DNA of 41,890 nt, taken from the NCBI GenBank assembly GCA_003221005.1, contig QHTZ01000026.1:1-41890 (forward strand), written 5' to 3'. Shown here piece after piece: positions 1 through 8,647 of the stretch. This DNA is from Gemmatimonadota bacterium (lineage in GTDB: Bacteria > Gemmatimonadota > Gemmatimonadetes > Gemmatimonadales > GWC2-71-9). A model generated the notes under the pieces. That model was not told where the DNA came from. It ran no database searches and saw only the letters and a program-made list of their open reading frames with translations. Position numbers and translations under genes: made by a program. Position 1 is the stretch's first letter; the number at the start of each line of letters is the position of its first letter.

Positions 1-584
1 TCGCAGGTGTCCTTGGTCACGATGAAGGCGGTGATGCCGTGCGCGCGTTTCGCGGCAGCGTCAGTGCGCGCGGTCGCCACGAAGACCTCTCCCACACCGC
101 CGTGCGTGATGAAGATCTTCGAGCCATTGAGGACGTAGTGGTCGCCCTTCGGGACCGCGGTGGTCTTCGTGCCCCCGGCGTCCGAGCCCGCACCGGCCTC
201 GGTCAATCCAAACCCGCCCAGGACGCGCGCCGTGGCGAGGCGAGGGACGAACGCCCGCCGTTGGGCGTCCGTGCCGAAGTCCATGATCGGCGAGGTGGCG
301 AGCGTGGTGTGGGCGCTGACCGTGATCGCGTGGCTCGCGTCCACCTTGGCGAGCTCGTGGATGACCAGGATGTATGAGAGGTAGTCCATCCCCGAGCCGC
401 CGAGCGGCTTCGGCCAGGGAATGCCGAAGAGCCCGCGCTCGGCCATGCGCTTGACGTTGTCCCACGGGAACTGACTCTCGGCGTCGTAGCGGCGTGCGCT
501 GGGCCGGATGACCTGCTGCGCGAAGTCGCGCACCATGTCACGGACCTGGAAGTGCTGGTCGGTGAAGTAGGGGGAGTCGGGCAT
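1..584 (-). CDS. Acyl-CoA dehydrogenase, N-terminal part (runs off the window)
   Basis: The first 194 residues of an acyl-CoA dehydrogenase are visible; the rest lies before base 1. The family oxidises acyl-CoA to trans-2-enoyl-CoA using FAD and passes electrons to ETF. The start is the ATG at 584 (MPDSPYFTDQ...). An all-helical N-terminal domain is followed at about residues 125-135 by GLTEAGAGSDAGG, the family's LTE-x-x-AGSD substrate/flavin signature, and then by the beta-domain (FITHGG...FIVTKDTC). The gene lies 93 bases downstream of ppc on the same strand, separated by a stem-loop, so it may be a separate transcript. Substrate chain length cannot be judged because the catalytic glutamate is outside the window. 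The family call is secure. Confidence 0.93.
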   Translation of the reverse strand, partial: MPDSPYFTDQHFQVRDMVRDFAQQVIRPSARRYDAESQFPWDNVKRMAERGLFGIPWPKPLGGSGMDYLSYILVIHELAKVDASHAITVSAHTTLATSPIMDFGTDAQRRAFVPRLATARVLGGFGLTEAGAGSDAGGTKTTAVPKGDHYVLNGSKIFITHGGVGEVFVATARTDAAAKRAHGITAFIVTKDTC

Positions 585-617
585 GGGTCGAAACCTAGTC
601 GCATGACGCCACGACGC

Positions 618-674
618 CACGCTTCACGAATGTGATCGACGTGGCTCTCGTGGCACGTGGCCTCGTGAAGCGTG
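618..674 (-). terminator. Long inverted repeat after ppc, possible terminator
   Basis: Perfect 12-base arms CACGCTTCACGA (618-629) and TCGTGAAGCGTG (663-674) enclose a 33-base loop. The structure begins three bases after the ppc stop codon. No T-run follows on the minus strand, so intrinsic termination is uncertain; it could instead be an mRNA 3'-end stabiliser or an operator for the downstream acyl-CoA dehydrogenase. Confidence 0.45.
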
Positions 675-677
675 CTA

Positions 678-3401
678 CTATCCGGTTGTCCCGAATCCCG
701 CCGCCACGCAGTTGATCGACAGCAGCAGCGGCGCCAGATGGTCCTCCTGCTCCTTGCCGCTCGTGGCGCGGTAGCGGCGCAGCAGCTCGATTTGCTGGCG
801 GTTCACCTGCGCCAGGGTCGGCAGGCGCCGGCCCAGGCGGCGCTGGTACTGCGGGAAGCGCTCGGCAATGGCGCGGCCCCCGCTCAACCGCAGCAGGGCG
901 TCCGCTGTGCGGCGGTACTCCGCCTCGATCAGCGGGAAGATGGCGTCGCGCACGCGAGGGTCGGCTACCAGGCCCGCGTACTCGCGTGCGATATCGAGGT
1001 CCACATACGCCAGCGTCTTTTCGACTTCGTCCACGATCAGCCGGAACAGCCGGGAGTCCTCGAACATGCGCTTGAGGAGCGCCTCGCCCCGCGCGCCGCG
1101 CACCTCGAGGAAGGTGGCGAGCCCGCTGCCGACGCCAAACCAGCCGGGCACGAAGTGACGGTTCTGGGTCCAGGCGAAGACCCAGGGAATGGCGCGCAGG
1201 TCCGCCAGGGTCTTGACTCCGAAGCGACGGGCGGGTCGGGAGCCGATGTTCAGGAGGGCGATTTCCTCGAGCGGGCTCGCCGCCTGGAAGTACGTCACCA
1301 GGTCGGGATGCTCGACCAGGCCGCGGTAGGCGGCGTGGGCGGCGCCGGCGAGTGCCTCGAGTGCCTCATCGAACTCGGACGCCTGTGCGGGGACCGCCTC
1401 CCGCTCCGAGCGGAGCGAGTGCTCCAGCACGCTCGCGGCGAGCAGCTCGATCTGGTAGGCGGCGGTGCCGCGGTTCGCGTACTTGACCGACACCACCTCG
1501 CCCTGCTCGGTGAGCCGCAGGCGGCCCTGGATCGACCCGGCAGGCTGCGCCGCAATGGCGCGCCCGGTCGGGGCGCCGCCGCGGCTCACGGACCCACCGC
1601 GCCCGTGGAAGAACGTGATCGGCACGCCGCATTCCCGGCCGAGCCGCGTGAGCTTCAGCTGCGTCTTCGCGAGCTCCCAGTTCGACGTGAGGTAGCCGCC
1701 GTCCTTGTTGGAGTCCGAGTATCCGATCATCACCTCGTGCGCGCCACCCTGCGCGCGGACGCTGCGTCGGATCAGGGGAACCTGAAGCAGCTCCCGCATG
1801 ATGTCGGGGGCGCGCCGCAGGTCCTCGATCGACTCGAACAGGGGCACGATCGGCAGGGTGCAGCTCTCGATCCCCCCGGCATCGGCGAAGAGGCCGGCCT
1901 CCTTCGCGAGGACGTAGCTGCCCAGCACGTCATCCGCCGAGTGCGTCATGCTCAGGATGAAGGTCCCGATCGCCTCCCGGTCCACCTCGCTGCGGACCTC
2001 CCGGACCAGGCGGAACATGCCCAACGTGTCCCCCGCCTCGCCGGGGAGGTCGGGCGGAACGTGACCCGGCCGCAGCGGGCGCGTGAGTTCGGTTTGAAGC
2101 CAGGCGTGCCAGGGCGCGGATCCGGGGGCCGGCGGCTCCGCACCGTCCGAGCGCGTGCGCCACAGCGTCGCAAGCGCCTCGTTGATGCGCATCGTGTTCT
2201 CGCGCACGTCCAGCCGGAACGTGCTGAACCGGAACACCTCGACTTCCCTGCGCACCGGCCGCACCCGCATCGTCGCGAGCGCATCGCAGTTTGCCTCGCT
2301 CAAGCCGCTCTCCATCACTCGCAGGTCGGCGACCAGGGCGTCGGCTGTGGCATAGCCGCATCCCTCCGGGGCGGGCTGCCCGCGGCCGGCGTACTCGATG
2401 GTCGCGTCGAGGCGGCGCAGCATGCACGCCAGGTATTGCCGGAACACCTCTCCGGGGTTGCGGGCGGCGATGCGCTCGACCTCACCGCTCAGCGCGAGCT
2501 GCCGGTCGAGCGCCTCGCGGAAGGCTGGGGGGATGGCGAGGGTCCGCTCGGTGATACTCAGCGTGCGGACCAGGTCTCCCAGCCGCTGCCGGTAGCGTCG
2601 CAGGCTCGCGAGCCGGTTTTCGTTCAGTGTCTCCCGCGTCACCGCGTTCGTGACGAACGGGTTGCCGTCGCGGTCGCCGCCGATCCACGAGCCGAATTGG
2701 AAGAACGGCGGCACCTCGAATTGCTCGTCCGGGTATGTCTGTCGCAACGCGCGGTCGAGCTTGTCGAGCAGCTCGGGGGCGACGGCGAACAGGTTCTCGT
2801 TGACGAAGTAATGCCCCCAGGCGAGCTCCTGAGCCACGGTCGGCTTCTCGAGCCGGAGCTCGCCCGTCAGCCACAGGATCTCGATGTCGTTGCGCAGCTC
2901 GTCGATCAGATAGCTGCGCTCGCGCGGCGTCCAGCGTGGCTCTTCCAGGTCCATGAGGCGGAGATAGAGGGTACGGTGCCGCTCGAGCACCGTAACACGC
3001 TTGGCCTCGGTGGGGTGCGCGGTGATCACGGGCTCGACGTGGAGGGTCGCGAGAATGGCCCGGACCTCGTCGGGGGAGATCCCGGACGCCGCGGCGCTGC
3101 TCACCACCTGTGCGAACGTGCCCCGGAGCTGCTCGTAGCCCCGCTCGACCTCGGCACGGCGGCGGTCACGCATCACCACGTTCTGCTCCGCGATGCTGAG
3201 GAGCTGGAACCAGATGCCCTGCGCCTGGATCGTCCGCGCCAGGAGCTCCGGGCTCCGGCCCACATCGACTTGCCGCCCGCGCAGCACCGCCTCGATCTCC
3301 GGCTGATGCGCGTGGATCACGTCGAGCAGCAGGCTGAACAGGAGATCGGTGAGGTACTGGGCGTAGTCGGCGCCGAGCGCCGCCACGGGGTCCGCGGTCA
3401 C
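678..3401 (-). CDS. ppc: Phosphoenolpyruvate carboxylase
   Basis: Converts PEP and bicarbonate to oxaloacetate. The 907 residues are normal for bacterial PEP carboxylase. Signatures seen: VITAHPTEAKR with the catalytic histidine near residue 129, GSWIGGDRDGNPFVT, the PEP-site FHGRGGSVSRGG, GYSDSNKDGG with the essential lysine, and a C-terminus of AAGFGTTG in place of the usual (Q/R)NTG. The gene is last in the cluster sgaA-mclA-mtkA-mtkB-hprA-ppc and its start overlaps the preceding stop by 4 bases (3398-3401). In the serine cycle this enzyme makes the oxaloacetate that becomes malate and then malyl-CoA. Serine-cycle PEP carboxylases are often insensitive to acetyl-CoA, but regulation cannot be read from the sequence. 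Confidence 0.97.
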   Translation of the reverse strand: MTADPVAALGADYAQYLTDLLFSLLLDVIHAHQPEIEAVLRGRQVDVGRSPELLARTIQAQGIWFQLLSIAEQNVVMRDRRRAEVERGYEQLRGTFAQVVSSAAASGISPDEVRAILATLHVEPVITAHPTEAKRVTVLERHRTLYLRLMDLEEPRWTPRERSYLIDELRNDIEILWLTGELRLEKPTVAQELAWGHYFVNENLFAVAPELLDKLDRALRQTYPDEQFEVPPFFQFGSWIGGDRDGNPFVTNAVTRETLNENRLASLRRYRQRLGDLVRTLSITERTLAIPPAFREALDRQLALSGEVERIAARNPGEVFRQYLACMLRRLDATIEYAGRGQPAPEGCGYATADALVADLRVMESGLSEANCDALATMRVRPVRREVEVFRFSTFRLDVRENTMRINEALATLWRTRSDGAEPPAPGSAPWHAWLQTELTRPLRPGHVPPDLPGEAGDTLGMFRLVREVRSEVDREAIGTFILSMTHSADDVLGSYVLAKEAGLFADAGGIESCTLPIVPLFESIEDLRRAPDIMRELLQVPLIRRSVRAQGGAHEVMIGYSDSNKDGGYLTSNWELAKTQLKLTRLGRECGVPITFFHGRGGSVSRGGAPTGRAIAAQPAGSIQGRLRLTEQGEVVSVKYANRGTAAYQIELLAASVLEHSLRSEREAVPAQASEFDEALEALAGAAHAAYRGLVEHPDLVTYFQAASPLEEIALLNIGSRPARRFGVKTLADLRAIPWVFAWTQNRHFVPGWFGVGSGLATFLEVRGARGEALLKRMFEDSRLFRLIVDEVEKTLAYVDLDIAREYAGLVADPRVRDAIFPLIEAEYRRTADALLRLSGGRAIAERFPQYQRRLGRRLPTLAQVNRQQIELLRRYRATSGKEQEDHLAPLLLSINCVAAGFGTTG

Positions 3402-4372
3402 GCGACCCGGTCGCGCGGCGGCGCGCCGGAGAAGAAGGCCTTGAGATTCTCGATGGCCCGCATCCCCATCGCCACCCGCGTCTCCTGCGTGGCGCTGCCC
3501 AGGTGCGGCAGCAGCACCACGTTTTCCATCGTGCGCAGCTCCGGGCTCATGGCCGGCTCGCGCTCGTACACGTCGAGGCCCGCGCCCGCGATGGTGCGCG
3601 CCTTGAGCGCTGCGACGAGCGCCTGCTCGTCCACGACGTCGCCGCGGGCCGTGTTGATGAGAAACGCGCCGGGCTTCATCAGTTTGAGACGCCGCGCGTC
3701 GATCAGATGTCGGGTCTCGGGGGTCGCGGGACAGTGCAGCGATACGAAGTCGGCCTCCCGCACCACGTCGTCGACGCTGGGGCGGGCCGTCGCCCCGAGC
3801 TCGCCCACGACCTCCGGAGGCGGGGGCACGGGATCATGGAACAGCACGCGCATCCCGAAGCCGAGCCGCGCACGTCGCGCCACCGCGCGAGCAATGCGAC
3901 CCATCCCCACGAGCCCCAGCGTCTTCCCGGAGACCTTGGTCCCGAGCAGGTGCGTCGGGCGCCAGCCGGTCCAGGCGCCGGCGCGCACCTGCCGCTCCCC
4001 TTCCCCGGCGCGGCGCGCCACCATCAGCATCAACATGAAGGCGTCGTCCGCCGTGTCCTCGGTGAGCACTTCGGGCGTGTTGGTCACGACCACGCCGCGC
4101 GTCCGCGCCGCGGCGAGGTCGATGTGATTGAAGCCGACGCCGAAGTTGGCGAGGATCCGCGCCTGGAGGGGCTCCACGGCGAGGACCTCGGCACTGATCC
4201 GGTCGGTGACGGTGCACAGCAACCCATCGGCGGTGCGGAGTGCCTGCTGCAGCCCCGCCGCCTCGAGCGGCCGGTCGTCGCGGTTCAGCTGGGCGTCGAA
4301 CTCGCGGGCGAGCTGCTCCTCCACGGCGGCGGGAAGCCGCCGCGTGACGGCGACGCGGGAGCGCCCGCTCAC
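3398..4372 (-). CDS. D-2-hydroxyacid dehydrogenase, probable hydroxypyruvate/glyoxylate reductase
   Basis: A 324-residue NAD(P)-dependent D-isomer 2-hydroxyacid dehydrogenase. The Rossmann signature [13 protein letters not shown] lies at about residue 152. The catalytic triad is visible: Arg in [10 protein letters not shown], Glu in VYEREP and His in LPHLGSAT. It resembles the glyoxylate reductase (GyaR/GRHPR) branch more than the Methylobacterium HprA branch. Its position between mtkB and ppc, with 4-base overlaps on both sides, makes reduction of hydroxypyruvate to D-glycerate, the step after serine-glyoxylate transamination, the most likely role. Substrate choice is inferred from context, so hprA is not assigned as the symbol. 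Confidence 0.9.
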   Translation of the reverse strand: MSGRSRVAVTRRLPAAVEEQLAREFDAQLNRDDRPLEAAGLQQALRTADGLLCTVTDRISAEVLAVEPLQARILANFGVGFNHIDLAAARTRGVVVTNTPEVLTEDTADDAFMLMLMVARRAGEGERQVRAGAWTGWRPTHLLGTKVSGKTLGLVGMGRIARAVARRARLGFGMRVLFHDPVPPPPEVVGELGATARPSVDDVVREADFVSLHCPATPETRHLIDARRLKLMKPGAFLINTARGDVVDEQALVAALKARTIAGAGLDVYEREPAMSPELRTMENVVLLPHLGSATQETRVAMGMRAIENLKAFFSGAPPRDRVA

Positions 4373-5283
4373 CGCGGGACCATCACCCGCCGGGAGCGCT
4401 TCCTCGCCAGCGCCTCCGCCATCGTCGACCCGAGCTCCGATGGGCTGGGGGCGACGACCAGGCCGGCCGAGCGCATGATCTCGGCCTTCTCGGCCGCCGT
4501 GTCGCCGAACGCGGAGATGATCGCCCCGGCGTGGCCCATGCGGCGTCCCTTGGGAGCCGTGAAACCCGCCACGTAGCCGATCACCGGCTTGGTCATGTGC
4601 TCCTTCACGAACATGGCGGCATCGGCTTCCTGCGGGCCGCCGATCTCGCCGATGATCATCACCGCGTCGGTCTCGGGGTCCTGCTCAAACAACGCCAGGA
4701 TGTCCACGAACGAGCTGCCGTTGATCGGATCGCCACCGATGCCCACGCTCGTCGTCTGCCCGATCCCGAGCGCCGCCATCTGCGCCGCCGCCTCGTAGCC
4801 CAGCGTGCCGGAGCGGGTGACCACGCCGACCGGTCCCGGGACGTAGATGTGGCCTGGCATGATGCCCATCATCGCCTTCCCGACGCTGATCACGCCGGCG
4901 CCGTTCGGGCCGACCATACGGGTGCGGCGCTCCTTGGGGTAGCGCCACAGGTAGCGTTTCACGGTCATCATGTCCTGGGCGGGTACGCCGTCCGTGATCG
5001 TGACCACGAGTCGGATGCCGGCGTCGGCGGCTTCCATGATGGCGTCGGCGCAGAACGGCGCGGGTACGAGGATGAGGCTGGCGGTGGCGCCGGTCGCCGC
5101 GACGGCTTCCTTGACGGTGTTGAAGACCGGCTTCCCAAGGTGGGTCGTCTCGCCTTTGCCGGGGGTTACTCCGCCGACGACGTTGGTGCCGTAGGCGATC
5201 ATCTCCTTCGCATGGAAGGTGCCTTTGTCCCCCGTGAAGCCCTGGATGATGACGCGGGTGCGCTCGTCGAGCAGGATGCTCAC
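4369..5283 (-). CDS. mtkB: Malate-CoA ligase (malate thiokinase) alpha subunit
   Basis: 304 residues of the succinyl-CoA synthetase alpha family. The start is the GTG at 5283, which overlaps the mtkA stop in a GTGA junction. The protein begins [20 protein letters not shown] (CoA-binding Rossmann domain) and contains [12 protein letters not shown] with the phosphohistidine loop. It matches Methylobacterium MtkB much better than SucD as I recall them, for example [19 protein letters not shown] and [12 protein letters not shown]. With MtkA it makes malyl-CoA from malate, CoA and ATP. The genes around it (malyl-CoA lyase, serine-glyoxylate aminotransferase, PEP carboxylase) support this over a TCA role. 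Oddity: the usual GPNCxG motif reads GPNGAG. Confidence 0.92.
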   Translation of the reverse strand: MSILLDERTRVIIQGFTGDKGTFHAKEMIAYGTNVVGGVTPGKGETTHLGKPVFNTVKEAVAATGATASLILVPAPFCADAIMEAADAGIRLVVTITDGVPAQDMMTVKRYLWRYPKERRTRMVGPNGAGVISVGKAMMGIMPGHIYVPGPVGVVTRSGTLGYEAAAQMAALGIGQTTSVGIGGDPINGSSFVDILALFEQDPETDAVMIIGEIGGPQEADAAMFVKEHMTKPVIGYVAGFTAPKGRRMGHAGAIISAFGDTAAEKAEIMRSAGLVVAPSPSELGSTMAEALARKRSRRVMVPR

Positions 5284-6329
5284 GCCGCCCTCGCTGCGTT
5301 GCGCGCCGCCACCACGCGTTCCGCCGCCTCCGCGAGCGTCTCCGCCGTAAGGATCGGCAGACCACTGTCCCGGAGGATTCGCCGCCCCTCCTCCACGTTG
5401 GTTCCCGCGAGCCGCACCACCAGGGGCACCGGCATCTGCACGTCGCGCACCGCCTGGACCACGCCCTCGGCGACCCAATCGCAGCGGTTGATGCCAGCGA
5501 AGACATTCACGAGGATCGCCCTGACCTTCGTGTCCGACAGGACGATTCGAAAAGCGACCGCCACGCGGTCAGGTGATGCTCCCCCTCCGATGTCGAGGAA
5601 GTTGGCCGGCTCGCCCCCTGCGTGCTTGATCATGTCCATCGTCGCCATCGCCAAGCCCGCTCCGTTGATGATGCAGCCGATGTCGCCGTCGAGCGCCACG
5701 TAGCTCAGCCCGTGCTCAGCGGCCTCGGCTTCCCGCGGATCCTCCTGCGCGTAGTCGCGCAGCTCCGCCACATTGGGTCGCCGGAACAGGGCGTTGTCGT
5801 CGAAGCTCATCTTCGCGTCGAGGACGAGCATCTGACCATCTTTGGTGAGCACGAGCGGGTTCATCTCGACCATGGTTGCGTCGAGCTCGCGAAACGCGCG
5901 GTAGGCCCCGAGAATCACGGCAATGGCCTGGCTGACCTGGGCGCCGGGCAGCCCCAAGCCGAACGCGAGCTCGCGCGCCTGGAACGGCTGCATCCCCACC
6001 GCGGGCTCCACCACCTCGCGCAGAATCGCCTCGGGCTCCCGCTGGGCGATCTCTTCGATCTCGATGCCGCCGTGGGGATGGGCCACGACCACGATCCGCT
6101 CCCGTTTGCGGTCGAGCACGAGTCCCACGTACAGCTCGCGGTCGACCGGCACGGCCTGCTCGATTAGCACCCGGTGCACCGGCAGCCCTTCCGGACCAGT
6201 CTGGTCGGTCACCAGGGTCTTGCCGAGCAGGTCCTTGGCGCCCTGGCGAACCTCAGCGTCGCTGGCGCAGTCCTTGATGCCACCGAAGCCGGCGAGGAGC
6301 TCCTTCGCCTGGTACTCGTGGATGTCCAT
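5280..6329 (-). CDS. mtkA: Malate-CoA ligase (malate thiokinase) beta subunit, internally deleted
   Basis: ATP-grasp beta subunit that pairs with MtkB. The protein is 349 residues against about 390 normally. It begins [16 protein letters not shown] and jumps directly to [11 protein letters not shown]. The roughly 42 residues expected between them, with the nucleotide-binding lysine (VKAQ) and the glycine-rich HAGxRGKAGG loop, are absent; the junction is near 6281 and the frame is kept. The rest is intact, including [21 protein letters not shown] and [13 protein letters not shown]. As written the protein would probably not bind ATP properly. mclA ends 5 bases upstream and mtkB overlaps downstream. 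Identity is secure; whether the deletion is real is not. Confidence 0.9.
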   Translation of the reverse strand: MDIHEYQAKELLAGFGGIKDCASDAEVRQGAKDLLGKTLVTDQTGPEGLPVHRVLIEQAVPVDRELYVGLVLDRKRERIVVVAHPHGGIEIEEIAQREPEAILREVVEPAVGMQPFQARELAFGLGLPGAQVSQAIAVILGAYRAFRELDATMVEMNPLVLTKDGQMLVLDAKMSFDDNALFRRPNVAELRDYAQEDPREAEAAEHGLSYVALDGDIGCIINGAGLAMATMDMIKHAGGEPANFLDIGGGASPDRVAVAFRIVLSDTKVRAILVNVFAGINRCDWVAEGVVQAVRDVQMPVPLVVRLAGTNVEEGRRILRDSGLPILTAETLAEAAERVVAARNAARAA

Positions 6330-6333
6330 GGCG

Positions 6334-7302
6334 TCAGGCCCGCGCGTCGGCGAGCGACGGCGCGCGCTTCGCGTCGATGGCGGCGGCGATCTGCACGACG
6401 TTGCGGGCCAGGCGCGCCGACGCCGCGTCGATCATGCGGCCCTCGAGCTGGGCGGCGCCGCGGCCTTCGCGCGCCGCGTCATCCAACGCCCGCAGAATCC
6501 GCTGGGCGCGCTCGATCTCCCCCGCCGGCGGGGTGAACACGTCGTTCGCGGGGGCGATCTGGGACGGATGGATCGCCCACTTTCCCTCGTAGCCGAGCGC
6601 GGCGGCGCGGCGCGCGGCGGCGAGGAACCCGTCGGGATCCTTGAAGTCGCCGTAGGGCCCGTCAATGGGTCGCAAGCCGTAGGCGCGGCACGCGGTCACC
6701 ATGCGGGACAGCGCGGCGTGCCACTGATCGCCGGGATAGTCGGGGTTGAGCCCGCCGATGCTCACTGTGCGGGCGCGCAGGCTGGCCGCCAGGTCGGCGA
6801 CGCCGAAGTGCATCGCTTCGAGGCGCGGGCTCGCGTGGGCAATCGCCTCGACGTTCGCCATGCCGAGCGCGGTCTCGATCAGCACCTCGATGCCGAGCCG
6901 GTGCGTGATCCCGCGCGCGGCTTCAATCTGCGTGAGCAGCGCGTCGGTGAGGTAGACGTCGCCGGGCGTGCCGACCTTGGGAACGAGCAGCGTGTCGAGC
7001 CGGTGGCCCGCTTGCTCGACGACGTCCACCACGTCGCGATAGAAGTAGTGGGTGTCGATGCCGTTGACGCGCACCGAGATGGTTTTGCCGCGCTCGCGCC
7101 AGTCGTGCTCCAGCAGCCCTGCGATCACGTTGCGGCGCGCCTGCTCCTTGTCGGCAGGGGCAACCGCATCCTCGAGGTCCAGGAAGACGTAGTCCGCTTC
7201 GCTCTCGAGCGCCTTGCGGAACAGCGTGGCCTGAGACCCCGGCACCGCCAGCTCGCTGCGCTGCAGCCGGGGACGGGCTGGCTCGTAGCGCGTCAGGCTC
7301 AC
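6334..7302 (-). CDS. mclA: L-malyl-CoA lyase (CitE/HpcH family)
   Basis: Cleaves malyl-CoA to glyoxylate and acetyl-CoA. Starting from the GTG at 7302, which overlaps the sgaA stop (GTGA), the protein has 322 residues, close to Methylobacterium MclA at about 324. TIM-barrel signatures seen: [10 protein letters not shown] near the start, [11 protein letters not shown], the CoA/substrate arginine in RVNGIDTHY, the metal-binding glutamate in [16 protein letters not shown] and aspartate in [10 protein letters not shown], and the C-terminal [10 protein letters not shown]. These match malyl-CoA lyase closely and argue against citrate lyase CitE. It acts directly after the MtkAB ligase encoded downstream. 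Confidence 0.95.
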   Translation of the reverse strand: MSLTRYEPARPRLQRSELAVPGSQATLFRKALESEADYVFLDLEDAVAPADKEQARRNVIAGLLEHDWRERGKTISVRVNGIDTHYFYRDVVDVVEQAGHRLDTLLVPKVGTPGDVYLTDALLTQIEAARGITHRLGIEVLIETALGMANVEAIAHASPRLEAMHFGVADLAASLRARTVSIGGLNPDYPGDQWHAALSRMVTACRAYGLRPIDGPYGDFKDPDGFLAAARRAAALGYEGKWAIHPSQIAPANDVFTPPAGEIERAQRILRALDDAAREGRGAAQLEGRMIDAASARLARNVVQIAAAIDAKRAPSLADARA

Positions 7303-8546
7303 GTCGCGACTTTGGCGCGGGAGGGCTTGGCGCCGGCGGCTGGCTGCTGGGCGTCGGGGGACGGCCGCGCGGCCAGGGGCGCGGCGGTGCTGCGGTAGGA
7401 CTCCTCGGCGGCCGCCACGCCCGCTCCGGGTGTGACCTGAATGCCGGCGTCTCGCAGCGCCATCTCCGTGCCCGCGAGCGCCCCGAGGAGCATCAGCTCG
7501 TTCAGGTCTCCCATATGGCCGATGCGGAACAGCTTCCCCGCCATGCGCCCGAGCCCCGCGCCGAGCGCGAGGTTGTAGCGCCGGAACGCGACGTCGATCA
7601 CGTCCCCGGCGCTCGTCCCCTCGGGCGCCATGATGGCGCTGACCGTGTTGGAATACCACTTGGGCGCCTTGGCGCACAATTTGAGGCCCCAGGCGCGCAC
7701 CGCTGCCCGCACCCCCTCCCCCAGGCGCTGGTGCCTGGCGAACACGTTCTCGAGCCCCTCCTCGAACAGCATGTCGAGCGACTCGCGCAAGCCGTGGAGC
7801 ATCAGCACCGCGGGCGTGTAGGGGAAGTAGCCGGTCGCGTTCGACTTGATCATTTCGCCCAGGTCGAAGAACGCGCGCGTGCACTTGGCCTGCTCCCGCG
7901 CGGCGAGGGCGCGCGGGCTGGCGCATAGGATCCCGAGCCCGGCCGGCAGCATCAACCCCTTTTGCGACCCGCTGATCGCGAGGTCCACGTTCCACTCGTC
8001 CATCCGGAAGTCGATGCTCGCGATCGCGCTCACCCCGTCCACGTAGAGCAGTGCGGGGTGGCGGGCCGCGTCGACGGCACGGCGCACCGCGGCGACATCA
8101 CTCGTCACGCCGGTCGCCGTTTCGTTGTGGACGATCAGCACGCCTTTGATCTCATGCTGGCGGTCGGCTGTGAGGATCTCCTCGATCCGGTCGGGGGGCG
8201 CCCCCTCCCCCCACTCCACCTCCAGCACGTCCACCCGCAGGCCGTGGCGCTGCGCGAGCTCGATCCAGAGGTGACCGAATTGGCCATAGCGTGGGGCGAG
8301 CACCCGGTCGCCCGGAGACAGGGTGTTCACGAGTGCCGCCTCCCAGGCGCCGGTCCCGCTGGCAGGGAAGATGAACGCCTGGCCCGCGCTGGTCTTGAAC
8401 AGCTTGTTGAGGTCCCGGAACAGGCCGGTCGGCAGTTCCGGGAACGCCGAGGAGCGGTGATCCTCCATCGCGCGATGCATCGCGCGCAGGATCCGGTCCG
8501 GAACGTTCGTCGGACCAGGTACGAACAGGAAGTTGCGGCCGGCCAT
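7299..8546 (-). CDS. sgaA: Serine-glyoxylate aminotransferase
   Basis: Class V, PLP-dependent aminotransferase of 415 residues that transfers the amino group of serine to glyoxylate, giving hydroxypyruvate and glycine. The ATG at 8546 is chosen because the conserved N-terminus MAGRNFLFVPGPTNVPDR starts there and an AAGGA-like ribosome site lies upstream; an in-frame start at 8612 would add an unconserved tail. Signatures: FPASGTGAWEAAL, VHNETATGVTSDV, FRMDEWNVDLAISGSQKGLMLPAG (PLP lysine in SQKG) and RIGHMGDLNELMLLGAL. It matches Methylobacterium SgaA over the full length. It is the first gene of the serine-cycle operon; a weak TATACA -10-like box lies at 8590-8595, with no convincing -35. 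Confidence 0.95.
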   Translation of the reverse strand: MAGRNFLFVPGPTNVPDRILRAMHRAMEDHRSSAFPELPTGLFRDLNKLFKTSAGQAFIFPASGTGAWEAALVNTLSPGDRVLAPRYGQFGHLWIELAQRHGLRVDVLEVEWGEGAPPDRIEEILTADRQHEIKGVLIVHNETATGVTSDVAAVRRAVDAARHPALLYVDGVSAIASIDFRMDEWNVDLAISGSQKGLMLPAGLGILCASPRALAAREQAKCTRAFFDLGEMIKSNATGYFPYTPAVLMLHGLRESLDMLFEEGLENVFARHQRLGEGVRAAVRAWGLKLCAKAPKWYSNTVSAIMAPEGTSAGDVIDVAFRRYNLALGAGLGRMAGKLFRIGHMGDLNELMLLGALAGTEMALRDAGIQVTPGAGVAAAEESYRSTAAPLAARPSPDAQQPAAGAKPSRAKVAT

Positions 8547-8647
8547 ACTCTTGGTCCTTGGAAGTGGCAGAAAAAATGAAGCGAGAATCTGTATATTGGG
8601 CCTCCCCGGCACCTGACGCCAGCCCCTTGCATCCCAGGGCGTTGCGG

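Noticed and set aside
585..677. A small gene or tRNA between ppc and the acyl-CoA dehydrogenase
   Set aside because: Only a simple inverted repeat is present; it does not fold as a cloverleaf and has no plausible coding frame.
672..4127. A very long plus-strand open frame of 1151 codons opposite ppc and hprA
   Set aside because: It is the antisense of strongly conserved genes; its product is Arg/Ala/Leu-rich without domains, as expected in G+C-rich DNA.
4369..6329. Succinyl-CoA synthetase sucCD
   Set aside because: Sequence details and the neighbours mclA, sgaA and ppc fit malate thiokinase better.
7303..7995. Upstream extension of mclA giving a 553-residue protein
   Set aside because: The extra part lies within sgaA in another frame and has no similarity to lyases; the GTG at 7302 gives the family's normal length.
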